A stretch of 64,000 nucleotides of DNA from Nocardioides sp. zg-1230 (lineage in GTDB: Bacteria > Actinomycetota > Actinomycetes > Propionibacteriales > Nocardioidaceae), in NCBI RefSeq assembly GCF_013155335.1, contig NZ_JABJQZ010000001.1, positions 620,001 through 684,000 of the forward strand. Direction: 5' to 3'. Below the pieces are notes generated by a model that searched no databases, was not told the origin of the DNA, and was given only the letters and a program-made list of their open reading frames with translations. Positions 33,031-42,700 of the stretch are shown here, piece after piece. The first letter of the stretch is position 1; each line of letters begins with the position of its first letter. The translations under genes and the position numbers were made by a program.

Positions 33031-34504
33031 CGGGGGTCTCCTGGTGGGGTGGCGGGGAGGTGGGGTCGCTGGGGGCCTGGTCGGGCGGGCCGTCGGGGTC
33101 CGGGCCGGGGTCGGGGCCGGCCTGCTCGCGCTCGGGCACGGAGAGCGCGGCGATGACGCCGGAGAGCTGGCCGAGCTCGGCCGTGATGGTGTCGCGCTGC
33201 TCCTTGAGCTGCGCGACCTCGGCCCGTGCCCGCTCGAGCGCGCGGCGGGCGCTGTCGCGGAGCTGGTCGGCCTCCGCGCGGCCCTCGGCGACGAGCGCGA
33301 CGGCCTCCTCGCGGGCCCGGCGACGGTCCTCGGCGGCCTCGGCCCGGCTGCGGGTGACCTCCTCGGCGACGAGCGCGCGCAGGCTGGCGGCACCGCTCTC
33401 GGCCTCGGCCCGGCGCCGTTCGAGGCGCTCGACCGCCCGCTCGGACTCGTCGGTCGCGTCGGCGACGATGCGGGCGGCCTCGGCCTGGGCCTGCTCGAGG
33501 ACGACCCGAGCCTCGGTCCTGCGCTCGGCCGCCGCGTGGGAGGCGTCCTGGGTGATCTCGTCGGCACGCTGCTTCGCCTCGGCGAGCTCGAGCGCGACCC
33601 GGCCGTTGACCGCCGCGATGATGCCGTGGGCGCGCTGTCGGGCGAGTCGTACGACCTCACCGGCGTCGGCGTGGGCGGCCTTGCGGATCGACTCGGCCTC
33701 GGTGGCCGCGCCCGCCAGCACCGACTCCACGGTCTGCGTCGCCCACGCGGTCTGCTCGGCCGCGTGACGCAGCTTGTCCTCGCTTTCGGCGCGCGCGGCT
33801 GCCAGGGTCTCCTCGGCGGCCCGGCGCATCTGGTCGACCTCCGCGCCCGTCGTGCGGCGCAGGTCCTCGACGTGGAGCGCGGCCTCGTCGCGCATCCGGG
33901 CCGACTCGGTGGAGGCGCTGGCCCGCAGCGACTCGGCCTCGGCGGTCGCCGAGTCGAGGTGCTGCTGCCCAGCGGTGCGGGCCTCCTCGACCAGGCGGGC
34001 GGCGGTCTCCTGCGCGCCGGCGATCGCGGACTCCGCCTCGGCCCGCGCGCCCTCGAGCAGATCGGCCTTCTCGCTCGCCGCGGTGTCGCGCAGCTCCTGC
34101 GACTCGGCGCGCAGCGCAGCCGCCTCGTCCCGGGCCTCGGCGCGCAGCTTGTCGCTCTCGGTCCGCGCGGCCTCGACCTGCTGGTCGCGGGCGCCCTCCG
34201 CGGACCTCATCAGGAGCGCGGCCTGCTCGTTGGCGTCGACGACGATGGTCGCGGCCTCCTGCGACGCGCCGGCGAGCACCTCCTCGGCCTGCTTGCGGGC
34301 CCGGCCGGCCTCGGCGCGGTCCCGCTCGGCCTCGACCTTGAGCAGGCGGGTCTGCTCGCGGAGCGTGGCGAGGTCGGCCGTGAGGCGCTCGGCCTCCTCG
34401 CGTGCCTCCACGACCAGCTGGTCGGCCACCTGCTGCGCCCGCGCCAGGAGCGCCGACGTGGTGGGAGGCTCGCCGGAAGCAGCCGTGGCGGCGTCCTGAG
34501 CCAT
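33023..34504 (-). CDS. Long coiled-coil protein (FilP/Scy-like)
   Basis: A 493-residue protein predicted as coiled coil from residue 20 to about 465. It shows Ala/Glu/Arg heptads with recurrent 'AREEAERL', 'ARTESDKLRAEARDEAAALR' and similar blocks, followed by a Pro/Asp-rich tail. It has no signal peptide or membrane segment. ATG 34504 has AAGGAG 7-8 nt upstream. First gene of a two-gene operon with the DivIVA-like protein. Similar long coiled coils build polar or cytoskeletal assemblies; function here is inferred from architecture only. Confidence 0.78.
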   Translation of the reverse strand: MAQDAATAASGEPPTTSALLARAQQVADQLVVEAREEAERLTADLATLREQTRLLKVEAERDRAEAGRARKQAEEVLAGASQEAATIVVDANEQAALLMRSAEGARDQQVEAARTESDKLRAEARDEAAALRAESQELRDTAASEKADLLEGARAEAESAIAGAQETAARLVEEARTAGQQHLDSATAEAESLRASASTESARMRDEAALHVEDLRRTTGAEVDQMRRAAEETLAAARAESEDKLRHAAEQTAWATQTVESVLAGAATEAESIRKAAHADAGEVVRLARQRAHGIIAAVNGRVALELAEAKQRADEITQDASHAAAERRTEARVVLEQAQAEAARIVADATDESERAVERLERRRAEAESGAASLRALVAEEVTRSRAEAAEDRRRAREEAVALVAEGRAEADQLRDSARRALERARAEVAQLKEQRDTITAELGQLSGVIAALSVPEREQAGPDPGPDPDGPPDQAPSDPTSPPPHQETPDA

Positions 34505-34641
34505 CCGCACACTCCTTGTCTCACCCGTACGGAGGGTCCAGTGTCTCAGTCCGTGACCGCTGGTGACAAAGGGGCGGCTCCGGTTGCGCCCAGAGCGAAC
34601 CTCCCTTGCCGCTCGGCCCGGCCGCCCGGTGGAGTGAGCCC

Positions 34642-35595
34642 ATGAAGCTCCTCGTCCTCGGCGGCACCCGGTTCCTCTCCCGCGAGGTCGCCGCCCAGGC
34701 CGTGGCACGCGGGTGGGACGTCACGTGCGCCTGCCGCGGCACCTCCGGGCCCGTGCCGGAGGGCGCCACCCACCTGCCGTGGGACCGCGCCGACGCACCA
34801 CCCGCCGCCATCACCGACGGCGTGTGGGACGCCGTGGTCGACGTGGCGCGGCTCCCGTCGCAGGTGCGCAGCGCGGTGGCGGCGACGTCGTACGCCCACT
34901 GGGTCTTCGTCTCCACGGTCAGCGTGTACGCCGACAACTCGTCCCCCGCGATGGAGCCGCTGCTCGAGCCGGTCGACGAGGACATCGACCTGGCGGTCGA
35001 CCCGGAGGCCTACGGCGGGATGAAGGTGGCGTGCGAGCAGGTCGTGCAGGCGGGTACGAGCTCGTCGGCGATCGCCCGCCCCGGCCTCATCGTCGGCCCC
35101 GGGGACCCGACGGGACGCTTCGCCCACTGGCCGCAGCGCCTCGCTCGTGGCGGCGAGGTGCTCGCGCCCGGGCGGCCCGAGGACGTGGTCCAGGTGATCG
35201 ACGTGCGCGACCTCGCGGCGTGGCTGCTCGCGCTGGCCGAGTCGCGGACGACCGGGACGTACGACGCCGTCGGCGAACCGCTGCCCCTCGGCGAGCTGCT
35301 CGCACAGGTGGCGGCAGGTGTGGGCGACCCCGACCCGCGGCTCACCTGGGTCGACAGCGACTTCCTGGAGGAACAGGGCGTCCAGCCCTGGGCCGGCGAG
35401 GGCTCGCTGCCGCTCTGGCTGCCGCGTCCGGCGTACGACGGCATGCTGGCCCACGACCCCGGACCGGCCGTAGCCGCCGGGCTGAGGCTCCGGCCCCTGG
35501 CCGAGACCGCGCCGGGCTGCCTCGACTCCCCCGTCACCGCGCTCACCCCCGAGCGCGAGGCCGAGGTGCTCGCGGCCTGGCACGCCCGCCCCTGA
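34642..35595 (+). CDS. NAD-dependent epimerase/dehydratase family protein
   Basis: A 317-residue extended SDR-like protein. The nucleotide loop is 'LVLGGTRFLS', where the usual last Gly is Ser. 'VFVSTVSVYAD' carries the catalytic Ser, and 'YGGMK' matches YxxxK. 'RPGLIVGPGDPTGRF' is typical of atypical SDR reductases. ATG 34642 ('MKLLVLGG') has GGAG 7 nt upstream. It is divergent from the coiled-coil operon and converges on bkdC across a nested palindrome. Substrate unknown. Confidence 0.85.
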   Translation: MKLLVLGGTRFLSREVAAQAVARGWDVTCACRGTSGPVPEGATHLPWDRADAPPAAITDGVWDAVVDVARLPSQVRSAVAATSYAHWVFVSTVSVYADNSSPAMEPLLEPVDEDIDLAVDPEAYGGMKVACEQVVQAGTSSSAIARPGLIVGPGDPTGRFAHWPQRLARGGEVLAPGRPEDVVQVIDVRDLAAWLLALAESRTTGTYDAVGEPLPLGELLAQVAAGVGDPDPRLTWVDSDFLEEQGVQPWAGEGSLPLWLPRPAYDGMLAHDPGPAVAAGLRLRPLAETAPGCLDSPVTALTPEREAEVLAAWHARP

Positions 35596-35604
35596 CGCCG
35601 AGGC

Positions 35605-35699
35605 GGCGCATCCTGACAGTCAGAAGCAGTCGAGTCGGCGCATCCTGCGTCAGGATGCGCCGACTCGGCCTGTAAACGGCGTCAGGATGCGCCGACTCG
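35605..35699. repeat. Nested palindrome of four GGCGCATCCTG units
   Basis: An inner hairpin with perfect 17-bp arms (35631..35647 and 35651..35667, loop CGT) sits inside an outer pair of 13-bp arms (35605..35617 and 35681..35693). All four arms are the same core in alternating orientation. It fills the gap between two convergent genes. Confidence 0.88.
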
Positions 35700-35704
35700 A
35701 CCTC

Positions 35705-37246
35705 TCAGAAGAGGAGCGCGGTACCCGGGTCGCTCAGCATCCCCGCGACGTCGGCGAGGAAGCGCGAGCCCTTCTCGCCGTCGATGTGACGGTGGTCGAA
35801 GGACAGCGCCAGCGTCGTGACGTCGCGCACCACGATCTCGCCGGTCTCCTCGTCCACCCACGGCCGCTTGTTGATCGCGCCGAAGCAGAGGATCGCGGAC
35901 TCGCCGGGGTTGATGATCGGGGTGCCGGCGTCGACGCCGAAGACGCCGACGTTGGTGATCGTGAAGGTGCCGCCCGCCATCTCGGCCGGCTGCGTCTTGC
36001 CGTCGCGAGCGGTGGCGGTGAGCTCGCCGAGCGCCTGCGCCAGCTCGGTCATCGACAGCGAGTCGGCGTCCTTGACGTTGGGCACCACCAGGCCGCGCGG
36101 CGTGGCGGCCGCGATGCCGAGGTTGACGTAGTGCTTGTAGACGACCTCCTGCGCGGCCTCGTCCCAGTAGGAGTTGATCTCCGGGGTCCGCTTCATCGCG
36201 AGGATGACCGCGCGGGCGAGGACGAGCAGCGGGCTGACCCGGGTGTCGCGGAACTCCGGGCGCTTCTTGAGCCGCGCGACGAGCTGCATCGCTGCGGTGA
36301 CGTCGACGGTGACCCACTCCGTGACGTGCGGGCTGGTGAAGGCCGACTGGCTCATCGCCGTGGCCATCATCTTGCGCACGCCCTTGATGGGCTCGCGGGT
36401 CTCGCGGGCACCGGGCGTCGCCGCGACGGCAGCGGGAGCGGCGGGGGCCGACGACGTACGACCGGCGGAGCCGTTGGCGGCGCCCTGCACGTCGTCGCGG
36501 GTGATCGAGCCCGAGGGACCCGAGCCGGTGAGGCCGGTGAGGTCGACGCCGAGGTCCTTGGCGAGCTTGCGCACCGGCGGCTTCGCCAGGGCACGTACGA
36601 CGCCCGGGTCCTGCGCGCGCGCCGGGACGAGCGCCTCTGCGGGAGCCGTCGTGGTCTCACGCTGGTCGGTCGCCGGCACCGGGGACTCGTCAGCGGGCAT
36701 GACCTCGTCGGACTGCGCACCGCCCGGGGCGAACGCGCCCTGGACCTGCATCTGCGTCTGCGCACCGGCGACGGTGCTCGGCGACGCCGAGCCGCGGCGG
36801 GCCCGACGCATCGGGCCGCGGTCTGCCTTGATCCGGCCCACGAGGGACGCGCCCTCCATCGAGCCGGACGCGGCCGGGTTGGACAGGTCGATGTCGGCCG
36901 GGTCGACCTGCGCGGCGGCCTCGGCAGCGCCCGCCTTCTCGGCCATGCCGAGGTAGGGGTCGGACTCGGTCTGCTCGGTCGCGGCGGGGGCGACCGGAGC
37001 GGGTGCCTCGCCCTCGGCGCCGATCGAGATGATCGGCGTGCCGACCGGGACGGTCTCGCCCTCGGGGACGAGCAGGGCCAGGACGGTGCCCTCGAACGGC
37101 GACGGCAGCTCGACCAGCGACTTGGCGGTCTCGATCTCGACGATCACGTCGTTGATCTCGATCGTGTCGCCGACCCTGACCTTCCACGCGACGATCTCGG
37201 CCTCGGTGAGGCCCTCGCCGACATCGGGGAGGAGGAATTCAGACAT
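35705..37246 (-). CDS. bkdC: Branched-chain 2-oxo acid dehydrogenase E2, dihydrolipoamide acyltransferase
   Basis: A 513-residue E2 subunit. One lipoyl domain (residues 1-80) carries the lipoyl Lys42 in 'EIETAKSLVE'. A long Ala/Pro/Glu linker leads to a peripheral-subunit-binding domain ('ALAKPPVRKLAKDLGVDL') near 230, and the catalytic core ends with 'DHRHIDGEKGSRFL', where His and Asp are catalytic. ATG 37246 has AGAGGAA upstream. Last gene of a three-gene operon with E1-alpha and E1-beta. The linker between lipoyl and binding domains is unusually long (about 150 residues). Confidence 0.92.
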   Translation of the reverse strand: MSEFLLPDVGEGLTEAEIVAWKVRVGDTIEINDVIVEIETAKSLVELPSPFEGTVLALLVPEGETVPVGTPIISIGAEGEAPAPVAPAATEQTESDPYLGMAEKAGAAEAAAQVDPADIDLSNPAASGSMEGASLVGRIKADRGPMRRARRGSASPSTVAGAQTQMQVQGAFAPGGAQSDEVMPADESPVPATDQRETTTAPAEALVPARAQDPGVVRALAKPPVRKLAKDLGVDLTGLTGSGPSGSITRDDVQGAANGSAGRTSSAPAAPAAVAATPGARETREPIKGVRKMMATAMSQSAFTSPHVTEWVTVDVTAAMQLVARLKKRPEFRDTRVSPLLVLARAVILAMKRTPEINSYWDEAAQEVVYKHYVNLGIAAATPRGLVVPNVKDADSLSMTELAQALGELTATARDGKTQPAEMAGGTFTITNVGVFGVDAGTPIINPGESAILCFGAINKRPWVDEETGEIVVRDVTTLALSFDHRHIDGEKGSRFLADVAGMLSDPGTALLF

Positions 37247-37257
37247 GACAGTTCCTC

Positions 37258-38244
37258 TCAGAAGGCGAAGGTGCGGTCGACGGCGTCGAGCACGCGGTCG
37301 AGGTCGGGAAGGTACTCCTCCTCGATCCGCGACGGCGGGTAGGGCGTGTCGAACGCGCCCACCCGGAGCACCGGGGCCTCGAGGGAGTAGAAGCACTCCT
37401 CGGTGACCCGGGCCGCGAGCTCGGCACCCATGCCGAGGTTGACGTGCGCCTCGTGGGTGACGACGCAGCGACCGGTGCGGCGTACGGACTCGTAGACCGG
37501 GGCCATGTCGAGCGGCGAGAGGGTGCGCAGGTCGATGACCTCGAGGCTGCGGCCCTCGGACTCGGCGGCCTCGGCGCACTTGAGCGCGGTCTTCACGGTC
37601 GGGCCGTAGGCCAGCACCGTCGCGTCGGAGCCCGCACGGACGACGCGCGAGGTGAACAGCGGCTCGGGCGTCGCGGACTCGTCGAGCTCGGCCTTGTCGG
37701 CGTGGTACTGCCGCTTGGGCTCGAGGAAGATGACCGGGTCGTCGTGGGCGATCGCCTGCTGGATCATCCAGTAGCCGTCGACCGGGTTGGAGCAGGCGAC
37801 CACCTTGAGGCCGGGGGTGTGCGCGAACTGCGCCTCCGGGCTCTCGGAGTGGTGCTCGACTGCCCCGATGCCGCCGCCGAAGGGGATGCGGATGACGATC
37901 GGCATCTTCACCTTGCCCTGCGAGCGGTAGGTGTACTTCGCGACCTGGCACACGATCTGGTCGTAGGCGGGGTAGACGAACCCGTCGAACTGGATCTCCA
38001 CGACGGGGCGGTAGCCGCGCAGCGCCATGCCGACCGCGGTGCCGACGATGCCGGACTCCGCGAGCGGGCTGTCGATGACGCGGTCCTCGCCGAAGTCCTT
38101 CTGCAGGCCGTCGGTGATGCGGAAGACGCCGCCGAGCTTGCCGACGTCCTCACCCATCAGCAGGACCTTGTCGTCGTCCTCCATGGCCTTGCGCAGGCCC
38201 ATGTTGAGGCCCTTGGCGAGCGTGATCTTCTGGTTGGCACTCAT
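37258..38244 (-). CDS. bkdB: 2-oxo acid dehydrogenase E1, beta subunit
   Basis: A 328-residue transketolase-like protein. Marks are 'VLLMGEDVGKLGGVFRITDG' near residue 28, 'DSPLAESGIVGTAVGMAL' near 58, 'EIQFDGFVYPAYDQI' and 'AVEHHSESPEAQF', and the C-terminal 'VIDLRTLSPLD' domain. With the alpha subunit it decarboxylates branched-chain 2-oxo acids (or pyruvate) and loads the acyl group on the E2 lipoyl arm. It lies 2 nt after the E1-alpha stop and 11 nt before E2. The DLVQLLTPEG start of the partner and the mycobacterial BkdABC order favour the branched-chain assignment. Confidence 0.9.
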   Translation of the reverse strand: MSANQKITLAKGLNMGLRKAMEDDDKVLLMGEDVGKLGGVFRITDGLQKDFGEDRVIDSPLAESGIVGTAVGMALRGYRPVVEIQFDGFVYPAYDQIVCQVAKYTYRSQGKVKMPIVIRIPFGGGIGAVEHHSESPEAQFAHTPGLKVVACSNPVDGYWMIQQAIAHDDPVIFLEPKRQYHADKAELDESATPEPLFTSRVVRAGSDATVLAYGPTVKTALKCAEAAESEGRSLEVIDLRTLSPLDMAPVYESVRRTGRCVVTHEAHVNLGMGAELAARVTEECFYSLEAPVLRVGAFDTPYPPSRIEEEYLPDLDRVLDAVDRTFAF

Positions 38245-38246
38245 GC

Positions 38247-39401
38247 TCAGTGGCTCCCCTCGAACGATGCGAGGTAGGCGGCGAACTCGTCGCGCTGGGC
38301 GGCGATCTCGTCGGTCATCTCGCTGAAGACGTAGCCGAACTGGTCGAGCGGCTTGGGGTCGGGCAGCGCCTTGCAGCCCTCGCGGAGGTGGTGGCCCAGC
38401 TCCTTGGCCTCGGCGACGAGGTCGTCGAAGAACTCCTGGTCGACCAGACCGTTGCGGCGCAGGTAGACCTTGAGCCGCTCGATCGGGTCCTTGAGCTTCC
38501 AGTGCTCGAGCTCGTCGTTGAGGCGGTAGCGGGTGGGGTCGTCGGTCGTGGTGTGCGCGCCCATCCGGTAGGTGTAGGCCTCGACGAACGACGGGCCGTT
38601 GCCCTCGCGCGCTCGCTGCAGCGCGGCCTTCGTGACGGCGTACGTCGCCAGCACGTCGTTGCCGTCGACGCGGATGCCCGGGAAGCCGAAGCCCAGCGCG
38701 CGCTGGTAGAGCGGGATGCGGGTCTGGCGCTCGATCGGCTCGGAGATGGCCCACTGGTTGTTCTGGCAGAAGAACACGACGGGGGCGTTGTAGGAGGCGG
38801 CAAAGATGAAGGCCTCGTTGACGTCGCCCTGCGAGGACGCGCCGTCGCCGAAGTGGGCGATCACGGCCGAGTCGCGCTCGGGGTCGCCGGTGCCGACGAC
38901 GCCGTCGCGCTGCATGCCCATCGCGTAGCCGGTGGCGTGGAGGGTCTGCGCGCCGATGACGATCGTGTAGAGCCCGAAGTTGTTCTCGTTGGGGTCCCAG
39001 CCGCCCTGGTCGACGCCGCGGAACAGGCCGAGCAGCCGCAGCGGGTCGACGCCCTTGCAGTAGGCGACGCCGTGCTCGCGGTAGGTCGGGAAGACGTAGT
39101 CCTGGGGACGCAGCGCGCGGCCGGCGCCGATCTGCGCGGCCTCCTGGCCGAGCAGCTGGGCCCAGATGCCGAGCTCGCCGTGGCGCTGGAGCGCGGTGGC
39201 CTCGACGTCGATGCGGCGGGTGAGGACCATGTCGCGGTAGAGACCGCGCAGCTCCTCGGCCGAGAAGTCGTGGTCGAACTCGGGGTGGTGCACGCGCTCG
39301 CCCTCGGGCGTGAGCAGCTGGACGAGGTCGGGTCCACCGTCTGACTGGGACGGTCCGAAGACGTCCGCAAGGTCGGGGCCGAAACTCACAGGATCGGACA
39401 A
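38247..39401 (-). CDS. bkdA: 2-oxo acid dehydrogenase E1, alpha subunit
   Basis: A 384-residue thiamine diphosphate enzyme. The ThDP motif starts at 'GDGASSQGDVNEAF' (near residue 190) and ends at 'FCQNNQWAIS'. 'YVFPTYREHG' and the phosphorylation-loop-like 'YRMGAHTTTDDPTRYR' are typical of E1-alpha. The start is TTG 39401, with AGGAG 6 nt upstream; no ATG or GTG fits. First gene of the bkdABC operon. Products feed branched-chain amino acid breakdown or iso/anteiso fatty acid priming. Confidence 0.9.
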   Translation of the reverse strand: MSDPVSFGPDLADVFGPSQSDGGPDLVQLLTPEGERVHHPEFDHDFSAEELRGLYRDMVLTRRIDVEATALQRHGELGIWAQLLGQEAAQIGAGRALRPQDYVFPTYREHGVAYCKGVDPLRLLGLFRGVDQGGWDPNENNFGLYTIVIGAQTLHATGYAMGMQRDGVVGTGDPERDSAVIAHFGDGASSQGDVNEAFIFAASYNAPVVFFCQNNQWAISEPIERQTRIPLYQRALGFGFPGIRVDGNDVLATYAVTKAALQRAREGNGPSFVEAYTYRMGAHTTTDDPTRYRLNDELEHWKLKDPIERLKVYLRRNGLVDQEFFDDLVAEAKELGHHLREGCKALPDPKPLDQFGYVFSEMTDEIAAQRDEFAAYLASFEGSH

Positions 39402-39701
39402 CGCACTCTCCTAACAACAGCTAGCGGCAGTCACGGGATCGCCGGACGCCGACGGCTTGCAAGCGTGGTCGCCGGCGTGTGTGACCCCGACCACAGGATG
39501 GGGGTCAACGTATCGGCCGGAGCCGGCCAGCACCAATCTGGGTGGCCCTCCCCGCACCCCGCTCGTACGCCGTCCGGAGCACGAGGACGGGACGCAGATG
39601 GGCCGGCGCCGGCAGGTCTGTGGGGGACCTGTCGACGCCGGCCCGCCTCCATGGGGGCTGGAGGCTGGGCAGCTCTCGCTACCCGGTGATGAAGGAGGCC
39701 C
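39402..39701. other. 300-nt gap: bkdA promoter side and terminator of the secreted-protein gene
   Basis: It holds the upstream region of bkdA, including a small palindrome GCTTGCAAGC (39455..39464) and, on the minus strand, a TTGACC hexamer near 39511. A terminator hairpin at 39601..39643 follows. I see no gene. Confidence 0.6.
39601..39643 (-). terminator. Terminator of the 1701-residue secreted protein gene
   Basis: Arms 39601..39618 and 39626..39643 pair at 16 of 18 positions around a 7-nt loop. It resembles the terminator of the paralogous gene at 45095..45132 (both share GCCGGCGCCG and GTCGACGCCGG). Confidence 0.7.
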
Positions 39702-42700
39702 TCACCGGCTCGTGGCGCGCAGGCCGGTGTCGGGCAGGACCTCGGGGGCCGCGCACAACGCCGGGATGCGGAGCGTGTCGAGACGGGTGGAGCCGACCTT
39801 CAACGTGACCTTCGCCCTGGGCTGTCCCTTCGTGACGAACCTCTTCTTCGCGAGGGACTTCACGGCGACCTTGTGGACCTTCTTGCCGACCCGCAGCTTG
39901 TAGACCACCGTCTCGCCGGAGCGGTTGGCGAGCCTGGCCCGGACGGTGCCCTGGCAGCTCGCCCGCACCGAGCCGACCGCCTTGCCGAAGGCCTGCTCGG
40001 GCAGGACCTCTGGCGGGACCGGCGGGGCGACGGGCGAGACGACGGGCGGCGGCGGGACGGCCGGCGTGCAGACCAGCACGGCAGCGCTCGCCGTCGGGTC
40101 GGTGCCGACCGGCTGGTCGATCGTCGCCGTGTTGGTCCAGCTGCGGCAGGCACCGGCGGCGCCACCGGCCAGGGTGAGCGAGTAGGTGTAGCTCCGCACC
40201 AGCCCGGCCTCCCACGTCAGCGCCGGGTCGAGGACGACGCGCTGGCCGGCGACGGTCTTGTCGTCGACCACCTGCACCGTCTTGTTGGTCTCCGAGCGGA
40301 CCGCGAACGTGACCGGCTCGGTGGACTCGGTGACCGACGTCGAGGTCGCCTCACCCGCCGGGTCCCACGTCGCCGTCACGCTCACGGTCCCGGAGCCTGC
40401 GGGCCTCGAGGTGAACGTGCAGGCGATCGGCAGGGTCGCCGAGTCGTCGGCTGCGACCACCACGTCGTCGCCGCCGGTGACGGTGCAGACCGCGCCCCCG
40501 CCGAGGTCCGTCGACGCGGTGACGTCCGCGACGATGTCGCCGTCGGCGTACTGGTTGGGGTTGGTGATCGCCACCTCGCCCTGCAGCCGCCACCCGGACT
40601 CGGTCCTCGCGCCGGCCCGGGCCGTCACGGTGTAGGTGAAGGTCGCGTTGCCGTTGGCGTCGACCGTGCGCTGGGTGGCGTCGGAGACCTTGGTGATCGA
40701 CCACGCGTGGTCACGGGTCAGGTCGGCCGTGGCCGTCGGCGGCAGCTGCAGCGGCTTCTCGACGCAGACCTCGACCGACGCGTCGTCGGAGTCGACGTCC
40801 TTCGAGTCGGTCGCCACCACCGTGGCGGTGTTGTCGTACGTCGTGCACTCGCCCGGGACCCCGTCGAACTCCTTCGTGTAGGTGAAGGTCCGCGGGCCCT
40901 CGGACGCCGTGACCACCGCGCCGCCGGGCACGTCGCCCAGCTGGACCTGGCTGTCGGTCACCGTCGCGGTCGCGTCGGTCACCGTCGGCTTCGCGTTCGC
41001 GAAGTCGAACCCGGCGGTGCCGGATGCCGAGCCGCTCGTGCCGACGTACGCCGCCTTGTCCCACGTCGCCGTGGCGGTGTTGCTGCCCGTCGTGGTCGCG
41101 GTGGCGTCCGGCAGGACGCACGAGTAGCCGTACGTCGACTCCCCGCTCGCGATCGACAGCGTGCCCGCAGGCGTGTCGATCGTGCACTGCCCGCCCGGCA
41201 GCGAGTCGGTCAGCTGCACCCCGGAGATCGTGGTCTCGTTGGGGTTGTCGACCGTGATCACGCCGGAGACGACGAACGCCGTGTCCTGCGCCGCGGACGG
41301 CGTCACCACGACGTCGTACGTGAACGACGCGGGCGTGCCCTGCGGCACCGTCTGCGAGGAGTCACCCTTCACCGACTTCTCGATCGTCCAGTCGTAGTCA
41401 CGGGCGAACTGCGGCTTCGCGGTCTTCGTGACGACCAGGTCATCGAGGTCGACGCAGACCTCGACGGTCTCGCTGTCGGAGTCGACGTCCTTCGAGTCGG
41501 TCGCCACGACCTTCGCGGTGTTGTCGTAGGTCGTGCACTTCCCGGGCACGCCGTCGAACTCCTTGCTGTAGGTGAAGGTCCGCGGGCCGTCGGCGGCCTT
41601 CACCACCACCCCGTCGCCGGTGCCGCCGGGCAGCACGACCTGGGTGTCGGTGACGGTCGCGGTCGCGTCGGTCACCGTCGGCTGCGCGTTTGCGAAGTCG
41701 AACCCGGCTGTGCCCGAGGCGGAGCCGCTGGTGCCCAGGTAGGCCGTCTTGTCCCACGTCGCGGTCGCGGTGTTCGTGCCAGTCGTGTCAGACGTCGCGT
41801 CCGGCAGGACGCACGAGTAGTCGAACGTCGACGTGCCCTTCGCGATCGACAGGGTGCCCGCGGGCTTGTCGATCGTGCACTGACCACCCGGCAACGAGTC
41901 CGCCAGCTGCACCCCGGAGAGCGTCGTCTCGTTGGGGTTGGTCACCGTGATCTCGCCGGTGACGACGAACGTGCTCTCCGCGCCGATCGACGGGGTCACC
42001 ACGACGTCGTACTCGAACGAGGCCTTCGCGCCCTCGTCCACCGTCTGTGACGAGTCACCCTTGACCGACTTCTCGATCGTCCAGTCGTGGTCACGGGCGA
42101 ACGCCGGCTTCGCAGACTTCGTGACGACCAGGTCGTCGAGCTCCACGCAGACCTCGACACTCTCGCTGTCCGAGTCGGCGTCCTTCGAGTCGGTCGCCAC
42201 GACCTTCGCGGTGTTGTCGTACGTCGTGCACTTCCCGGGCACGCCCTCGAACTCCTTGCTGTAGGTGAAGGTCCGCGGCCCGTCCGACGCCTTGACCACG
42301 ACGCCGTCCGGGGACGTGCCGTCCAGGTCGACCTGGGTGTCGGTCACCGTGGCGGTCGCGTCCGTGACGCTCGGCTTCGCCGCGGCGAAGTCGAACCCGG
42401 CCGTGCCCGACGCGCTGCCGCTCGTGCCCAGGTAGCCCGCCTTGTCCCACGTCGCGGTCGCGGTGTTGGTGCCCGTCGTGGCTGCGGTCGCGTCCGGCAG
42501 GACGCAGGAGTAGGCGAACGTCGACTCCCCGCTCGCGATCGACAGCGTGCCCGCAGGCTTGTCGATCGCGCACTGGCCACCCGGCAGCGAGTCGGCCAGC
42601 TGCACCCCGGAGATCGTCGTCTCGTTGGGGTTCTCGACCGAGATCTCGCCGGTGACGACGAACTCACCGTCTCCGCTGATCGACGGGGTCACCACGACGT

